A stretch of 64,000 bases of DNA, taken from the NCBI GenBank assembly GCA_017557625.1, contig JAFYYG010000042.1, forward strand, positions 62,001 to 126,000. The letters are read 5' to 3'. Numbering within the stretch: the first letter of the stretch is position 1; every line of letters begins with the position of its first letter. Below, in pieces: positions 17,101 through 25,323 of this stretch. The notes beneath the pieces are model-generated. The model saw nothing but the letters and a program-made list of their open reading frames with translations. It ran no database searches and was not told the origin of the DNA. This DNA is from Muribaculaceae bacterium. GTDB taxonomy: Bacteria; Bacteroidota; Bacteroidia; Bacteroidales; Muribaculaceae. Made by a program: the position numbers and the translations under genes.

Positions 17101-20018
17101 TTCAGTTCGCCGGTAGTGCTGTTGAAGGTATAGCGAGGCAACTGCACATCGGTGAAGTAACCCGGGCAGTCGGGGCCGCCGTCGATGCGGGCATATTCGG
17201 CATCAGTGTGGTCCCAAGTGAATGTTGTGCCCATGCCGCCAACCAATGAGCCGCAGTAATCGAACATCCAATCTGATTCTTCCACACTCTCGGTGCTCCA
17301 GCCTGAGCCTGCGTAGATGGTGGTGAGGCTATTGCAGTCGGAGAACATACCGCTCATGTCGGTGACCTTGCCAGTATCGAAACTCGAGAGGTCGAGCGAG
17401 GTGAGACTCGAACAACTTTCGAACATACTGGACATACTGGTGACATTACCAGTGTCGAAGTTCGAGAGGTCGAGAGAGGTAAGGCTTATGCAGTAATTGA
17501 ACATACTGCACATGTTGGTGACCTTGCCAGTGTTGAAGTTCGAGAGGTCGAGAGAACCCAGAGCGCATAGTTCGAACATACTGCTCATGTTGGTGACATT
17601 GCCAGTGTCGAAGTTGGAGACATCAAGCGATGTCAAAGCTCTGCAGGTGTAGAACATACTGCCCATGTTGGTGACATTAGCGGTGTTCCAGCCCGAGAGG
17701 TCGAGCGAGGTAAGACCACTGCAACCACAGAACATTTGGTTCATGTTGGTGACATTGCTGGTATTCCAGTCCGAGAGGTCGAGTGTGTCAAGACTTTGGC
17801 AACGGAAAAACATATTATTACAATTCGTCATCTCGCTGGTGTTGACGCTGTTCAGATCCATGCTCTCGCAATTTTTGAAAACATAGAACAGCTCGGAGCA
17901 GTCGCCGGTGAAGCTCACCTCGCTGGTGGCGGTGACGCTCTTGACACTGTCACGCTGCACCTCGCTGCCCCACTTGTTGTCTTTGTTGAACTCGCCGTAG
18001 ATGAGCTTCAGCTCGCCAGTGGTGGTGTTGAATGTGTAGCGCAGGCGCTGTATCTCCACACTCACGGTGACGTCGGCTGCCGGCATCTCGAAAGTGAAAG
18101 TGTTGTTCTCGCCCTCGGTGACTTCCACCTCGTTGTCGCCGTTCATCACAGCTAGCGACTCGACGGCATAGCCCTCGTCGGGCGTGACGGTTAGCGTGAC
18201 AGTCTCGCCTACATGAGCCGTGGCCTTGTCGCTGGTTACGGTGGCGTGCTCAAGGTCGGTGGGCAGGGTGATGGTGTAGTCGATGGCGGTGGTTGTCGCT
18301 GTGACGGTGACATCCTGCGCCGGCATCTCGAAGGTGTTGCCCTCAATGAGGGTGCCGTTCACCGAATAACCGAGTGCATAGCCCGCAGGCACTTCACCAT
18401 TGTAGCTCAGGGTTAGCGTCTGTCCCTCGCCGCTGTAGATGGTGGCTCCGCTGCGCAGGGCGTAGTTGCCGTTGCCTATGGCGGTGAGGTCGCTGAGGTC
18501 GTAAGCCGTCTCCTCGCCCACGAGTGAGATGTCGCCAACTAGAGTGACGGTTCGTGCGCGTCGTGCGCCGTCGCGGTCGCTGCCGTTAGCCCCATAGATG
18601 CCGCTGGAGGTGTAGTAGTTGTTGGTAAAGTTGCCGTTGGTGATATATCCGGCAATTGCGCCAATGTTGTTGCTGGCAGTAACGATTCCGCCGGTATATA
18701 GGCAGTCACGGATGGTGGCTCCGTTGTTGTTACCGCCTGCTATGCCGCCATATTCTTTGCAGTCAGTTTTGCCGCTGTTGCTGACGGCGGCAGCACTCAC
18801 GCATCCTGCAATCAAGGAGCTGCCGCCTATATTCAACCCCACAACGCCGCCGTGGTCATAGGAGTTGTTGACCGAAGTCATGACACTTACACCGCTCTCC
18901 ACGCGGCAGTCGCGCACTGTGCCGCCGTTGTTGTAGCCCACGATGCCGCCCACACGGTTGGCACCAGTGAAGGAGCTCTGGGCAAGGACGATATCCTTCA
19001 CGACACCGCCCGCCCCGAGGTTGCCGAAGACACCCAGGTAACTGTTGGCATCGCCGCTGCCCGTGCGGCTGACGGTGATGCCGCTTATTGTGTGGCCCTG
19101 TCCGTCGTAGGTGCCATTGAAACTGTGGCTATAATCACCGATGGGAATGTAGGTGTTGTCGCAGGTGATGTCGGCGGTCTGCTTGAAGGTGAGTCCCTGG
19201 CAGTTGTTGCCGGCATAATTCACAAAACAGGCGAGGTTCAGCAGGTCTTCTTTGGTGGCAATCTCGTAGGTGTTGTTGCCCAGACTGTTGAAGTCGCTGA
19301 GGGCGATGTTGCGAATGGTGTAGCTCTTATAGACCGAGCCGGTATAACTGCCCGTACCGTTCACAGTGACGCGGGCGGTGCCTGCGCCGTTGCTGCCAGA
19401 ATAGGAGAGCGTGTAATCGGTGCTCTCGGTGAGCGTGGTGCCGTAGTAGGCTACGGTGGGCACTGGCTCTATGGGGCTCCCGTAGTAGATGTACTCGGAG
19501 TCAATGCCGCTGATTGTGGTGTTGCTGCTCGACAAGGGCTCGTTGGGCACATAGTCGAGATAGATGTAGCCGAAGGTCTTGCCAAAGGGGATGGTGACAG
19601 TGACCGTGTGCTTGTCGCTGCTCACCGAGACAGAGCAGCCCGAGACAGAGGCGTTGCTCGAAGTCTTGACCGAGGCACTGTAAAACCACAGCGTATTGCT
19701 TTCAACGGTCACTGTGAACTCAGTCATGTTAATGACATCGGTGGGTGAGGTCGCTTCCTGGAATTTGAGCGTGCCGTTGAGGGTGATGTCGGCCTCCCCG
19801 CGTATCACATAATTATTGAAGGTGTAGCTGTTACCTGACTGGGTGGGAGTTTGAAAGGTGCCCCACATCGATTCGACCATACCGGCACATAAAGAGGTGT
19901 TGTTTTGGGTTCGCGTAAAGCCTCGAAACCTGATGCTGGTCGTGAGCATGGCCTGCGCCGTGAATCCCACTAAGCAAGCCACAAAGGCAAGCATGGAGAG
20001 TAGTAGTCTTTTCTTCAT
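14154..20018 (-). CDS. Giant BspA/DUF285-repeat surface protein with C-terminal dockerin-like domain
   Basis: A 1954-residue exported protein, function unproven; BspA-type repeats in other Bacteroidota mediate adhesion. Order of parts: signal peptide (1-23), beta-sandwich region, an Ig/MBG-like segment (about 165-235), GLUG-type repeats (about 270-455: GGIVGYNNGG, GGIAGGNNNG), an InlB B-repeat-like domain (about 570-665), then four arrays of roughly 25-residue units of the form MFxxCxxLTSLDLSGWNTANVTDMS. The arrays start near 659, 961, 1345 and 1620. Each opens with RYTFN...GELKL and closes with a DGGPDxPGYF cap. The end (about 1896-1954) has two Ca-loop repeats, GDVDGDGYVTTVDI and SDVDGDGFITTTDI, as in type I dockerins. 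The near-identical DNA repeats make slippage likely. A promoter lies at 20078-20108. Confidence 0.9.
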   Translation of the reverse strand: MKKRLLLSMLAFVACLVGFTAQAMLTTSIRFRGFTRTQNNTSLCAGMVESMWGTFQTPTQSGNSYTFNNYVIRGEADITLNGTLKFQEATSPTDVINMTEFTVTVESNTLWFYSASVKTSSNASVSGCSVSVSSDKHTVTVTIPFGKTFGYIYLDYVPNEPLSSSNTTISGIDSEYIYYGSPIEPVPTVAYYGTTLTESTDYTLSYSGSNGAGTARVTVNGTGSYTGSVYKSYTIRNIALSDFNSLGNNTYEIATKEDLLNLACFVNYAGNNCQGLTFKQTADITCDNTYIPIGDYSHSFNGTYDGQGHTISGITVSRTGSGDANSYLGVFGNLGAGGVVKDIVLAQSSFTGANRVGGIVGYNNGGTVRDCRVESGVSVMTSVNNSYDHGGVVGLNIGGSSLIAGCVSAAAVSNSGKTDCKEYGGIAGGNNNGATIRDCLYTGGIVTASNNIGAIAGYITNGNFTNNYYTSSGIYGANGSDRDGARRARTVTLVGDISLVGEETAYDLSDLTAIGNGNYALRSGATIYSGEGQTLTLSYNGEVPAGYALGYSVNGTLIEGNTFEMPAQDVTVTATTTAIDYTITLPTDLEHATVTSDKATAHVGETVTLTVTPDEGYAVESLAVMNGDNEVEVTEGENNTFTFEMPAADVTVSVEIQRLRYTFNTTTGELKLIYGEFNKDNKWGSEVQRDSVKSVTATSEVSFTGDCSELFYVFKNCESMDLNSVNTSEMTNCNNMFFRCQSLDTLDLSDWNTSNVTNMNQMFCGCSGLTSLDLSGWNTANVTNMGSMFYTCRALTSLDVSNFDTGNVTNMSSMFELCALGSLDLSNFNTGKVTNMCSMFNYCISLTSLDLSNFDTGNVTSMSSMFESCSSLTSLDLSSFDTGKVTDMSGMFSDCNSLTTIYAGSGWSTESVEESDWMFDYCGSLVGGMGTTFTWDHTDAEYARIDGGPDCPGYFTDVQLPRYTFNSTTGELKLNWGEFNKDNKWGDEVDEVAVTSVTATSDVSFTGDCTELFSEFLICESMDLNNVNTDGVTNMSGMFNTCWKLDSLDLSSWNTGNVTDMSAMFYNCNDMISLDLSGWNTANVTDMGLMFNNCFALTTLDVSGFNTANVTDMNRMFNDCRALTSLDLSGWNTSNVTDMSSMFYECNNLTTLDVSNFNTANVTDMSSMFEGCWSLASLDVSGWNTANVFNMYSMFNSCWGLDSLDVSGFNTAGVTSMGYMFSDCSGLTSLDLSGWNTANVTDMNRMFKSCSALTSLDLSGWNTANVTYMINMFYECNSLTTIYAGAGWSTESVEEYGSDQMFYNCTSLVGGMGTTYDANHTDAQYARIDGGPDCPGYFTSNQLPRYTFNSFSGELELLWGEFNKDNKWGDEVDPRDVKTVTATNEVSFTGDCSMLFYNFTQCTSMDLSNVNTDSVTLINSMFGNCWSLTTLDVSGWNTSNVTNMGGIFNSCSSLTTIDLSSWNTSRVTDMGSMFAFCPRLTTIDLSGWNTASVTDMNFMFSGCSNLKTLELSTWDVSNVSEMYNMFSNCDSLQTVDVSGWNTSNVTDMDGMFCDCESLTTIHAGPSWSTARLFSSNNMFTGSTSLVGGMGTTYDANHTDAEYARIDGGPDCPGYFTRGSRYTFNSTTGELKLLWGEFNKNDKWGDDVDEEAVTSVTATSEVSFTGDCSELFYDFYNCKSMDLSNVNTDSVTNMSEMFFDCCSLASLNLSGWNTANVTNMSDMFSECYNLTPLDLSGWNTTNVTDMRDMFFGCDKLSSLDLSGWNTANVTDMSGMFHECTNLTSLDISSWNTANVTNMSDMFFHCGLTSLDLSNFDTGNVTDMRNMFYYCGNLTTIYAGTGWSTESVESSDDMFTYCGSLVGGMGTTYDENHTDAEYARIDGGPDSPGYFSEKNPVVVVTGDVDGDGYVTTVDITAIYNYLLNGDETYLSTSDVDGDGFITTTDITVIYNILLGN

Positions 20019-20077
20019 AATATATAGTTTTTTGATTGAATAAATTGCAAATCAAAGTGATTTTTCAGTATTTTCGG

Positions 20078-20108
20078 CAAAAATAGCAAAAAATTTCAAG
20101 AAAAACAA
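20078..20108 (-). promoter_or_regulatory. Promoter for the giant BspA gene
   Basis: On the minus strand a -7 element TATTTTTG (complement of 20078-20085) follows a TTG (complement of 20106-20108) with a 20-bp spacer. The start codon is 60 bp downstream. Confidence 0.6.
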
Positions 20109-20148
20109 AAAAAACAGAAAAAAATCCACCTTGTCCACAAGACCCTGC

Positions 20149-20290
20149 AGCCCTCAAGGAAAAGAGCCCTCAAGGAAAAAGCAAGCCTCAAGAAGAAAAG
20201 CGAGCCTCAAGCAAAGAAGCGAGCCTCAAGAAGAAAAGCGAGCCTCAAGAAAAAAAGCGAGCCTGAAGCAAAGAAGCGAGCCTCAAGGAG
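20149..20290. repeat. 19-bp minisatellite, about seven units
   Basis: Consecutive 19-bp units begin at 20165, 20184, 20203, 20222, 20241 and 20260, with a short 16-bp unit at 20149 and a partial one at 20279. The consensus is AGCCTCAAGAAGAAAAGCG. The unit is not a multiple of three, so reading frames through it rotate and the array is not coding. It abuts the hairpin repeat at 20288. No gene was found in the 632-bp gap 20019-20650. Confidence 0.93.
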
Positions 20291-20320
20291 GTTCACTGTA
20301 CCACGGCTCCGCCGTGGTCC
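20288..20320 (+). repeat. Hairpin repeat, copy 1
   Basis: Leader GAGGTTCACTGT, stem ACCACGGC (20300-20307), loop TCC, stem GCCGTGGT (20311-20318), then CC. This is the reference copy for a family also seen at 27186 and, inverted, at 13910. Confidence 0.75.
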
Positions 20321-20385
20321 GTAGTCACCCCGCCGTGCCCCCTCGCCGTGCCCAGCACGCTCCCTGCTCCCCGCTCCACTATTCC

Positions 20386-20576
20386 ATTAACCCGAATCGG
20401 TCATTAGGATTTATGGCAGAACAGAATTTTTGTTGAGCAGATTGTAACATTGTCATTGAAGGCATAGCGGGCTATGGCAAAATGACAATGGCAACAAGAT
20501 GCCAACAAAAAACTGTTATGGCATAAACAGCCTTAAAAAATGACCCTTAGCGGCCTAATGACCGATTTGGGATTAA
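20386..20576. mobile_element. MITE-like 191-bp palindromic element
   Basis: The ends 20386-20408 and 20554-20576 are inverted copies (19 of 23 bp), sharing the core AATCGGTCATTAGG. Inside are three more nested inverted pairs: 20410-20424 with 20513-20527, TTTTTGTTG 20427-20435 with 20503-20511, and CATTGTCATT 20448-20457 with 20481-20490. A near-complete single hairpin results. There is no reading frame, so it would be non-autonomous. Target-site duplication is not clear. The same end motif stands alone at 28669 and 54333. Confidence 0.65.
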
Positions 20577-20579
20577 CAC

Positions 20580-20614
20580 ACGAGCGACATCCTCGCTTTG
20601 AGAATGCCGCTCGT
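20580..20614. terminator. Stem-loop after the 1480-residue protein gene
   Basis: ACGAGCGACAT (20580-20590) pairs with ATGCCGCTCGT (20604-20614) through one wobble, with inner CTC/GAG pairing. It lies 37 bp beyond the stop of the leftward gene; no T-run follows on that strand, so termination is likely but not certain. Confidence 0.5.
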
Positions 20615-20650
20615 TTATTGATATAAGGTTAAGAAAACCTTTCAGCTTTC

Positions 20651-23600
20651 TTACTTGATAACCTTAGTGGTCACCTTAGAGCCGTCGTTCATTTCCTTAA
20701 CAACAATGTTCACACCCTGGAATGGGGTGTTGCTCTCGAGGCCGGCAGCGTTGTAGTAGCGCACGCTCTTCACGCCCTCTTCGGTGGTGATGTCGGTAAT
20801 GCCAGTCGAAGGATCCACCTCATCAACGCTGGTAGCCTTAATCGTGTAGTTCTGGAACGGATAGTCATAATCCATCAAGCCAGCCTTAGCACCCCATGGC
20901 TCCTTGATGTTGATGACACCCTGCACGTTGTAAGCCTGGCCGTCAACTAGGTCGAAGTCTCCGAAGCTGGTGTCTACGGTAAGGCTCTGGCCTTGAACGC
21001 CATTACCAGGAGCATAGGCTCTCAAAGCATTGTCGCTTGCCTTGTAGTAAGCTTTTCTTACAATGATAACCTCATTAACCTTAGGTTCGAACTCGTTGGC
21101 AAGGCTATATACATCTGGCTCAACGGGATCAACATCCTCGCCCTCTACAGGAGCTGCACTGAGAGTAAAGTATGGGTTCTGGTTCTTACCGGCGATTGAG
21201 CCGCTCACGAAACCACCCTTGAGGCTTACCATGTCAGCATTAAAGAAGTCACCAGCGTTTATAGCAACCCAATTATCATTGCCGTCGCTCACGAAGAACT
21301 GACCAGTCATCTCAGCCTTATCAACTATATAGAGATCGTTGATAATGGTGTAGTCAATGCCCTCATAACCATCAGCAAGGATGTAGCTCAGTTGAGTACC
21401 ACCGGCGATAGTGAGCTTCATGTTCTCGAGGTCAACGGTGAGAGTGTATTCACCAACTGGAATCTGCATCGAGTTGTCGCCGTTGTAAGCCATATTCAGC
21501 TCAACGTTCATGGTAGCTCCGTTCACGAGGAAGTTGCCGTTGCTCTGTGCCATGAAGCGATAGTAATTGGCAGTATTCCAGTCACCGAGCTTGTGAGTGA
21601 AGGCGAAGAAGCTATAGCCATCCTCAGTATCAGGAACAGTTACAGTAGCTGTGTAAATCTTGCCGTCCTCGGTGGTCATCTTCACACCCTCGTCGGGAGC
21701 GAAATTGTTGCCATTGACCTGACCAAGAACATAAACGTCAACTTGTCCGTCAAGTGTAGCATTTACCTCACCAGTAGCTGGATTAAGAGTTACGGTAAGA
21801 GTGTAAGTACCAGGCTTGATGTTGTTGATAATGTAGTTACCCGAAGGATAAGCAACATCCCAGCTATTGTCTTTCACAATTCTGAATTCTAAGCTGCCCT
21901 CAAGCTCTGTGGGCTCTGAAGTCCAGGTGTAGATGTCATCCTCGAGAGTCATCAAACCATTCTCATTTTCGATATCCCATGCGTTCTCTGAACCGAAGAG
22001 CGCTGCAGGAGTACCAGCAATGGTGTAGGTGTGGTTAACCTCAACATACTCGAGAGGCATGAACTGTGCGCCATTGTGCCATCCGGCAACACCAATCACG
22101 TTATAAATCTGGCCGTCAACTGGAGTAGTCTCTACATTGAAGCGGTTGAAGATTGCCAAAGTGTCGGTGCCAGCGATAATCTTGCCGTCATTATACTCTA
22201 CCTCTTTAATTACTGAATAACGACAGTAGTTGTCGAGATTGATCTGAGGAATAGTAAGCTCTACAGGCTCAATAGTTGCTTGCTCTGTAGCTTCTTGCAG
22301 ACCAGTTGCGTTAGTCATCTGAGGAGCACCAGCGTAAGCACCCTTCTTGGCGTGGAAGCCAGCAGGAATCTTGTCGCCCTTAGCATAAGTCTGGTCGATT
22401 GTGCCATAGATGAGAACACCCTTAGCATCGTCTTGTGCATACAGGTAGTTGCCGGTTTGTGCTATTGCCACAAGGTTGCCGGTGAATACAAACTCATCGG
22501 TGCCTTCGTAGTTATAGAATGCTGTAGCGCTTGCAACCTCTGGGGTCTTCACAAATTCTTTGCTTGCGATAGTCGAAGCCACGCCACCCTCAGAGTAAGC
22601 TCTTGCCTTAACGGTAACAGCCTCGTTGATAGTGAATGGAGCCTCATAGAGTGTTGACTCGGTAGTTGGGTCGCTGCCATCGGTGGTGTAATAGATCGAA
22701 GCACCATCGGTAGCGCAAGTGATAGTCACCTCGGTAGAGCCAACAAATGGAGACTCACCCTCAATAACTGGAGCGGCTGGAGCGTTGGCATTAGCCTTGG
22801 CGATGGTGACGTTCATGCTATTGAATTGAGTATTACCAGCAATTGTAATTACCAATGTATGGGTTTCACCAGTCCAAGAAGTACTTGTCAGCACACCTTC
22901 ATCTGCAGAGTTGGCTGTATTCCATCTGCCTTGAGAAATCTCAATTCCAGTTAAATTGTAGCCCTCAGGAGCGGTAATAGTGATAGTACCACCATACATA
23001 CGCAAACGTGGACTAGCATTCCATATGCGATTATGTGTACTTGTCGTGCTTGGAGACACAGTGAGTGAGATGCCATCAACAGTAGCAGTCACATCTTCAA
23101 GAATGTCACCAGCAGAACTAGAAGAAGACGAAGTACCTGTAATGGTTGGGAACAATGTTGCATAATCATTGTCAAAGTCAAACATTGCTGTGGTTGTCTC
23201 TGCCTTGCGAGTAATCACGAAGCTGCTCTTGTCGGCAGCAACATTGATAATGAAGTCACCATCAACAGCCATCACGAAGTTGCCGCCATTGTTCAAAGTG
23301 ATTTGTGCGCCTAAGTTGGCCTCGGCGATAGTGTTGCCACCGCCATACCAGCTTCCCCACTCATCAACAAACTTGAACTCGTCGTCGGTGTAAAGAGCTG
23401 TCTCGATTGTCCAACCATCTTCGGTAGCTTCCAAAGCACTGGTCTTCTCCCAGTCATTCATTGTTCCTACGAGGAACAGCTGTGCCTCTTTGCTTACCGA
23501 GAGCTTCTGGTCGGCACTAACGGTGAAGGTGCAGATGCCACCAACCTCCAATTTGAAGTTCGCGCCATCAACGAGTGGAATGTCGGTGCAAACGTCTTTA

Positions 23601-25093
23601 GTTATACCAAAGTAGTCACCAGCCGAGCCACCAAGCCAAGTAATGTTCTCGCCCTCAACCTTAAGAACCTTGAAGAGCACTTCATCGGCCATAGTGCCGT
23701 TTAATGTGTAGCTACCATCGGCAAGAGCTGTGAACTTGTAGTTCTCATCCTTCTGAGTCCAACCGTTGAACGAGCCAATCAAGTAATAGTCAGGACCTGT
23801 GGTTACAGCTTCAGTAAAGCTGATTGGCAAGAACTGAGGATTGTTGTTATAGTAACCGCAGACTCCTATCACATCGTAAGCGGCGCCATCAGTCGGGATG
23901 TTGTTGTTGAATGTAGTGTGATAAGCGATTGTCTCACCACAAGCGGTGATAGTCTTAGCGGTGGTATTGAAAGCTGCGTTCTTGATAATCGCATAGCGTC
24001 CGAAGTTTTCCATGTTTACCTGAGAAGGTGTAATCTCCATTGGAGTGACTTCAACGTTATCTTCTGATGCAGCAAATCCAGCAGGATTTGTCATCTCGGG
24101 AGCGCCATTGTAAGTGGCTCTTGTTCCCGTGAAGCCACCAGGAATTACATCGCCAAGCTGATAGCTTTGACCTGTGCTTCCATAAATCAGCATACCCTTC
24201 TCGCCGTCCTGAACGTAGAGATTGCTTGAATTTGCAACAATCGCAACAAGGTTGTCGGCAGTGTACTTGAAATTAGTATTCAAATCAAGAGCATTAAACT
24301 CAGCCACACTGGCAATAGTTGGGATTGCAGTGAATGTCTTTGTTGCAACATTACTTGTCTCGCCATCAAGAGCAGCTATAGCCTTTACAGTAGTAGTCTC
24401 GGTGATAGTGAATGGGGCACTGTACTGAGTGCTTGATGTGGTAGGCTCGCTTCCATCGAGGGTGTAATATATATCAGCGCCCGTAGTCTCGCAAGTAATA
24501 GTGACTTCAGTGCTTTCCTCAAATGGTGTGGTGCCGCTAATCTCTGGTTTTGCCACAGAAGATGGTGTACTTTCTTCAGCATAGAAAGTAGCTCCAGCAA
24601 ATTGCACAAATCTATTGCTAGTACCACTAACAGTCACATTAAATGTGAACTTATAATAAGCATCCTTTGCCCACTCAGTCCCAGATGATGGTGTGAAATT
24701 AATCGTACTGTTAGCTGCAAAATTTGCTGTCACTTCATCTAAAACCGTACTAAAAGAAGCATCACTTGCAACAGTAAGCGTTAAAGAATTTACTGTAATA
24801 CTTGAAGCTGTTCCAACATTAAGAGCAACTTTTGAAATCGCACTGCCCATTGCAGTCTTAGAGTAAACTGTTCTATCAACAGCAGAAATACTCTTTCCTC
24901 CTAAACGCCATGGAAGCTCTTGGGTGTTTCCTGAAACATTCCAAGTGATTCCATCAATTTCGATGTCACAATTGCCAGCATAAGCGTTGTTAGAACCTTT
25001 TGCCGGTGTCAATGTGTAAAACACCGTCTCGTCTGCCCATCCAATGCCTATGGCAAGGATTGACATCATGAAAAACGTTAGTAATTTCTTCAT
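20651..25093 (-). CDS. Large modular secreted protein with chitobiase-C-like, OB-fold-like and SusE-like repeats and a type IX-like tail
   Basis: A 1480-residue exported protein of unknown function. Signal peptide MKKLLTFFMMSILAIGIGWA starts at ATG 25093; a GTG at 25099 adds two residues. Two copies of a CHB_HEX_C-like domain (VTITCETTGADIYYTLDGSEPTT, near 195-255; VTITCATDGASIYYTTDGSDPTT, near 785-845) are each followed by an OB-fold-like domain with the same YVQDGEKGMLIYG / YAQDDAKGVLIYG core. SusE/SusF-like modules (YYLIGSFNGWTQKDENY, LFLVGTMNDWEKT) lie between and after. The last 45 residues (VKSVRYYNAAGLESNTPFQG, then GSKVTTKVIK) resemble type IX secretion sorting tails. Glycan binding at the surface is a reasonable guess only. 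Promoter at 25166-25195. Confidence 0.88.
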   Translation of the reverse strand: MKKLLTFFMMSILAIGIGWADETVFYTLTPAKGSNNAYAGNCDIEIDGITWNVSGNTQELPWRLGGKSISAVDRTVYSKTAMGSAISKVALNVGTASSITVNSLTLTVASDASFSTVLDEVTANFAANSTINFTPSSGTEWAKDAYYKFTFNVTVSGTSNRFVQFAGATFYAEESTPSSVAKPEISGTTPFEESTEVTITCETTGADIYYTLDGSEPTTSSTQYSAPFTITETTTVKAIAALDGETSNVATKTFTAIPTIASVAEFNALDLNTNFKYTADNLVAIVANSSNLYVQDGEKGMLIYGSTGQSYQLGDVIPGGFTGTRATYNGAPEMTNPAGFAASEDNVEVTPMEITPSQVNMENFGRYAIIKNAAFNTTAKTITACGETIAYHTTFNNNIPTDGAAYDVIGVCGYYNNNPQFLPISFTEAVTTGPDYYLIGSFNGWTQKDENYKFTALADGSYTLNGTMADEVLFKVLKVEGENITWLGGSAGDYFGITKDVCTDIPLVDGANFKLEVGGICTFTVSADQKLSVSKEAQLFLVGTMNDWEKTSALEATEDGWTIETALYTDDEFKFVDEWGSWYGGGNTIAEANLGAQITLNNGGNFVMAVDGDFIINVAADKSSFVITRKAETTTAMFDFDNDYATLFPTITGTSSSSSSAGDILEDVTATVDGISLTVSPSTTSTHNRIWNASPRLRMYGGTITITAPEGYNLTGIEISQGRWNTANSADEGVLTSTSWTGETHTLVITIAGNTQFNSMNVTIAKANANAPAAPVIEGESPFVGSTEVTITCATDGASIYYTTDGSDPTTESTLYEAPFTINEAVTVKARAYSEGGVASTIASKEFVKTPEVASATAFYNYEGTDEFVFTGNLVAIAQTGNYLYAQDDAKGVLIYGTIDQTYAKGDKIPAGFHAKKGAYAGAPQMTNATGLQEATEQATIEPVELTIPQINLDNYCRYSVIKEVEYNDGKIIAGTDTLAIFNRFNVETTPVDGQIYNVIGVAGWHNGAQFMPLEYVEVNHTYTIAGTPAALFGSENAWDIENENGLMTLEDDIYTWTSEPTELEGSLEFRIVKDNSWDVAYPSGNYIINNIKPGTYTLTVTLNPATGEVNATLDGQVDVYVLGQVNGNNFAPDEGVKMTTEDGKIYTATVTVPDTEDGYSFFAFTHKLGDWNTANYYRFMAQSNGNFLVNGATMNVELNMAYNGDNSMQIPVGEYTLTVDLENMKLTIAGGTQLSYILADGYEGIDYTIINDLYIVDKAEMTGQFFVSDGNDNWVAINAGDFFNADMVSLKGGFVSGSIAGKNQNPYFTLSAAPVEGEDVDPVEPDVYSLANEFEPKVNEVIIVRKAYYKASDNALRAYAPGNGVQGQSLTVDTSFGDFDLVDGQAYNVQGVINIKEPWGAKAGLMDYDYPFQNYTIKATSVDEVDPSTGITDITTEEGVKSVRYYNAAGLESNTPFQGVNIVVKEMNDGSKVTTKVIK

Positions 25094-25165
25094 AAACACG
25101 ATGATTTAAAAAGTTAATAAAAAGAATAGTAGTTTTTAATCCTTTAGGAATACAATAATATGTGG

Positions 25166-25195
25166 CAAAAATAATGAAAACATTTTAAACATCAA
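25166..25195 (-). promoter_or_regulatory. Promoter for the 1480-residue secreted protein
   Basis: Minus-strand TTG (complement of 25193-25195), 19-bp spacer, TATTTTTG (complement of 25166-25173): a full match to the Bacteroidetes pattern 73 bp before the ATG. Confidence 0.7.
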
Positions 25196-25268
25196 TATAA
25201 AAATAACATTTTTTTACCTCTTGTTGAAAACTTTTCAACCCAAAACCACTTTTATTCAGTCTTCGGGA

Positions 25269-25297
25269 TTGTGGCTCGTTTTTTTTTCCTAATTTTG
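25269..25297 (+). promoter_or_regulatory. Promoter for the first endonuclease gene
   Basis: TTG at 25269-25271 and TAATTTTG at 25290-25297 with an 18-bp spacer, 27 bp before the ATG at 25324. Confidence 0.65.
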
Positions 25298-25323
25298 CAT
25301 TTTAATTCTTGAACTGATTATTT

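Noticed and set aside
18852..19748. 298-codon plus-strand open frame opposite the giant BspA gene
   Set aside because: Antisense to the clearly coding GLUG and N-terminal region; valine/alanine/histidine-rich shadow translation.
20131..20436. Plus-strand open frame of 101 codons with Lys/Arg/Ser-rich repeats
   Set aside because: It crosses the 19-bp minisatellite, whose unit is not divisible by three, so the protein repeat is an artefact; no promoter or family resemblance.
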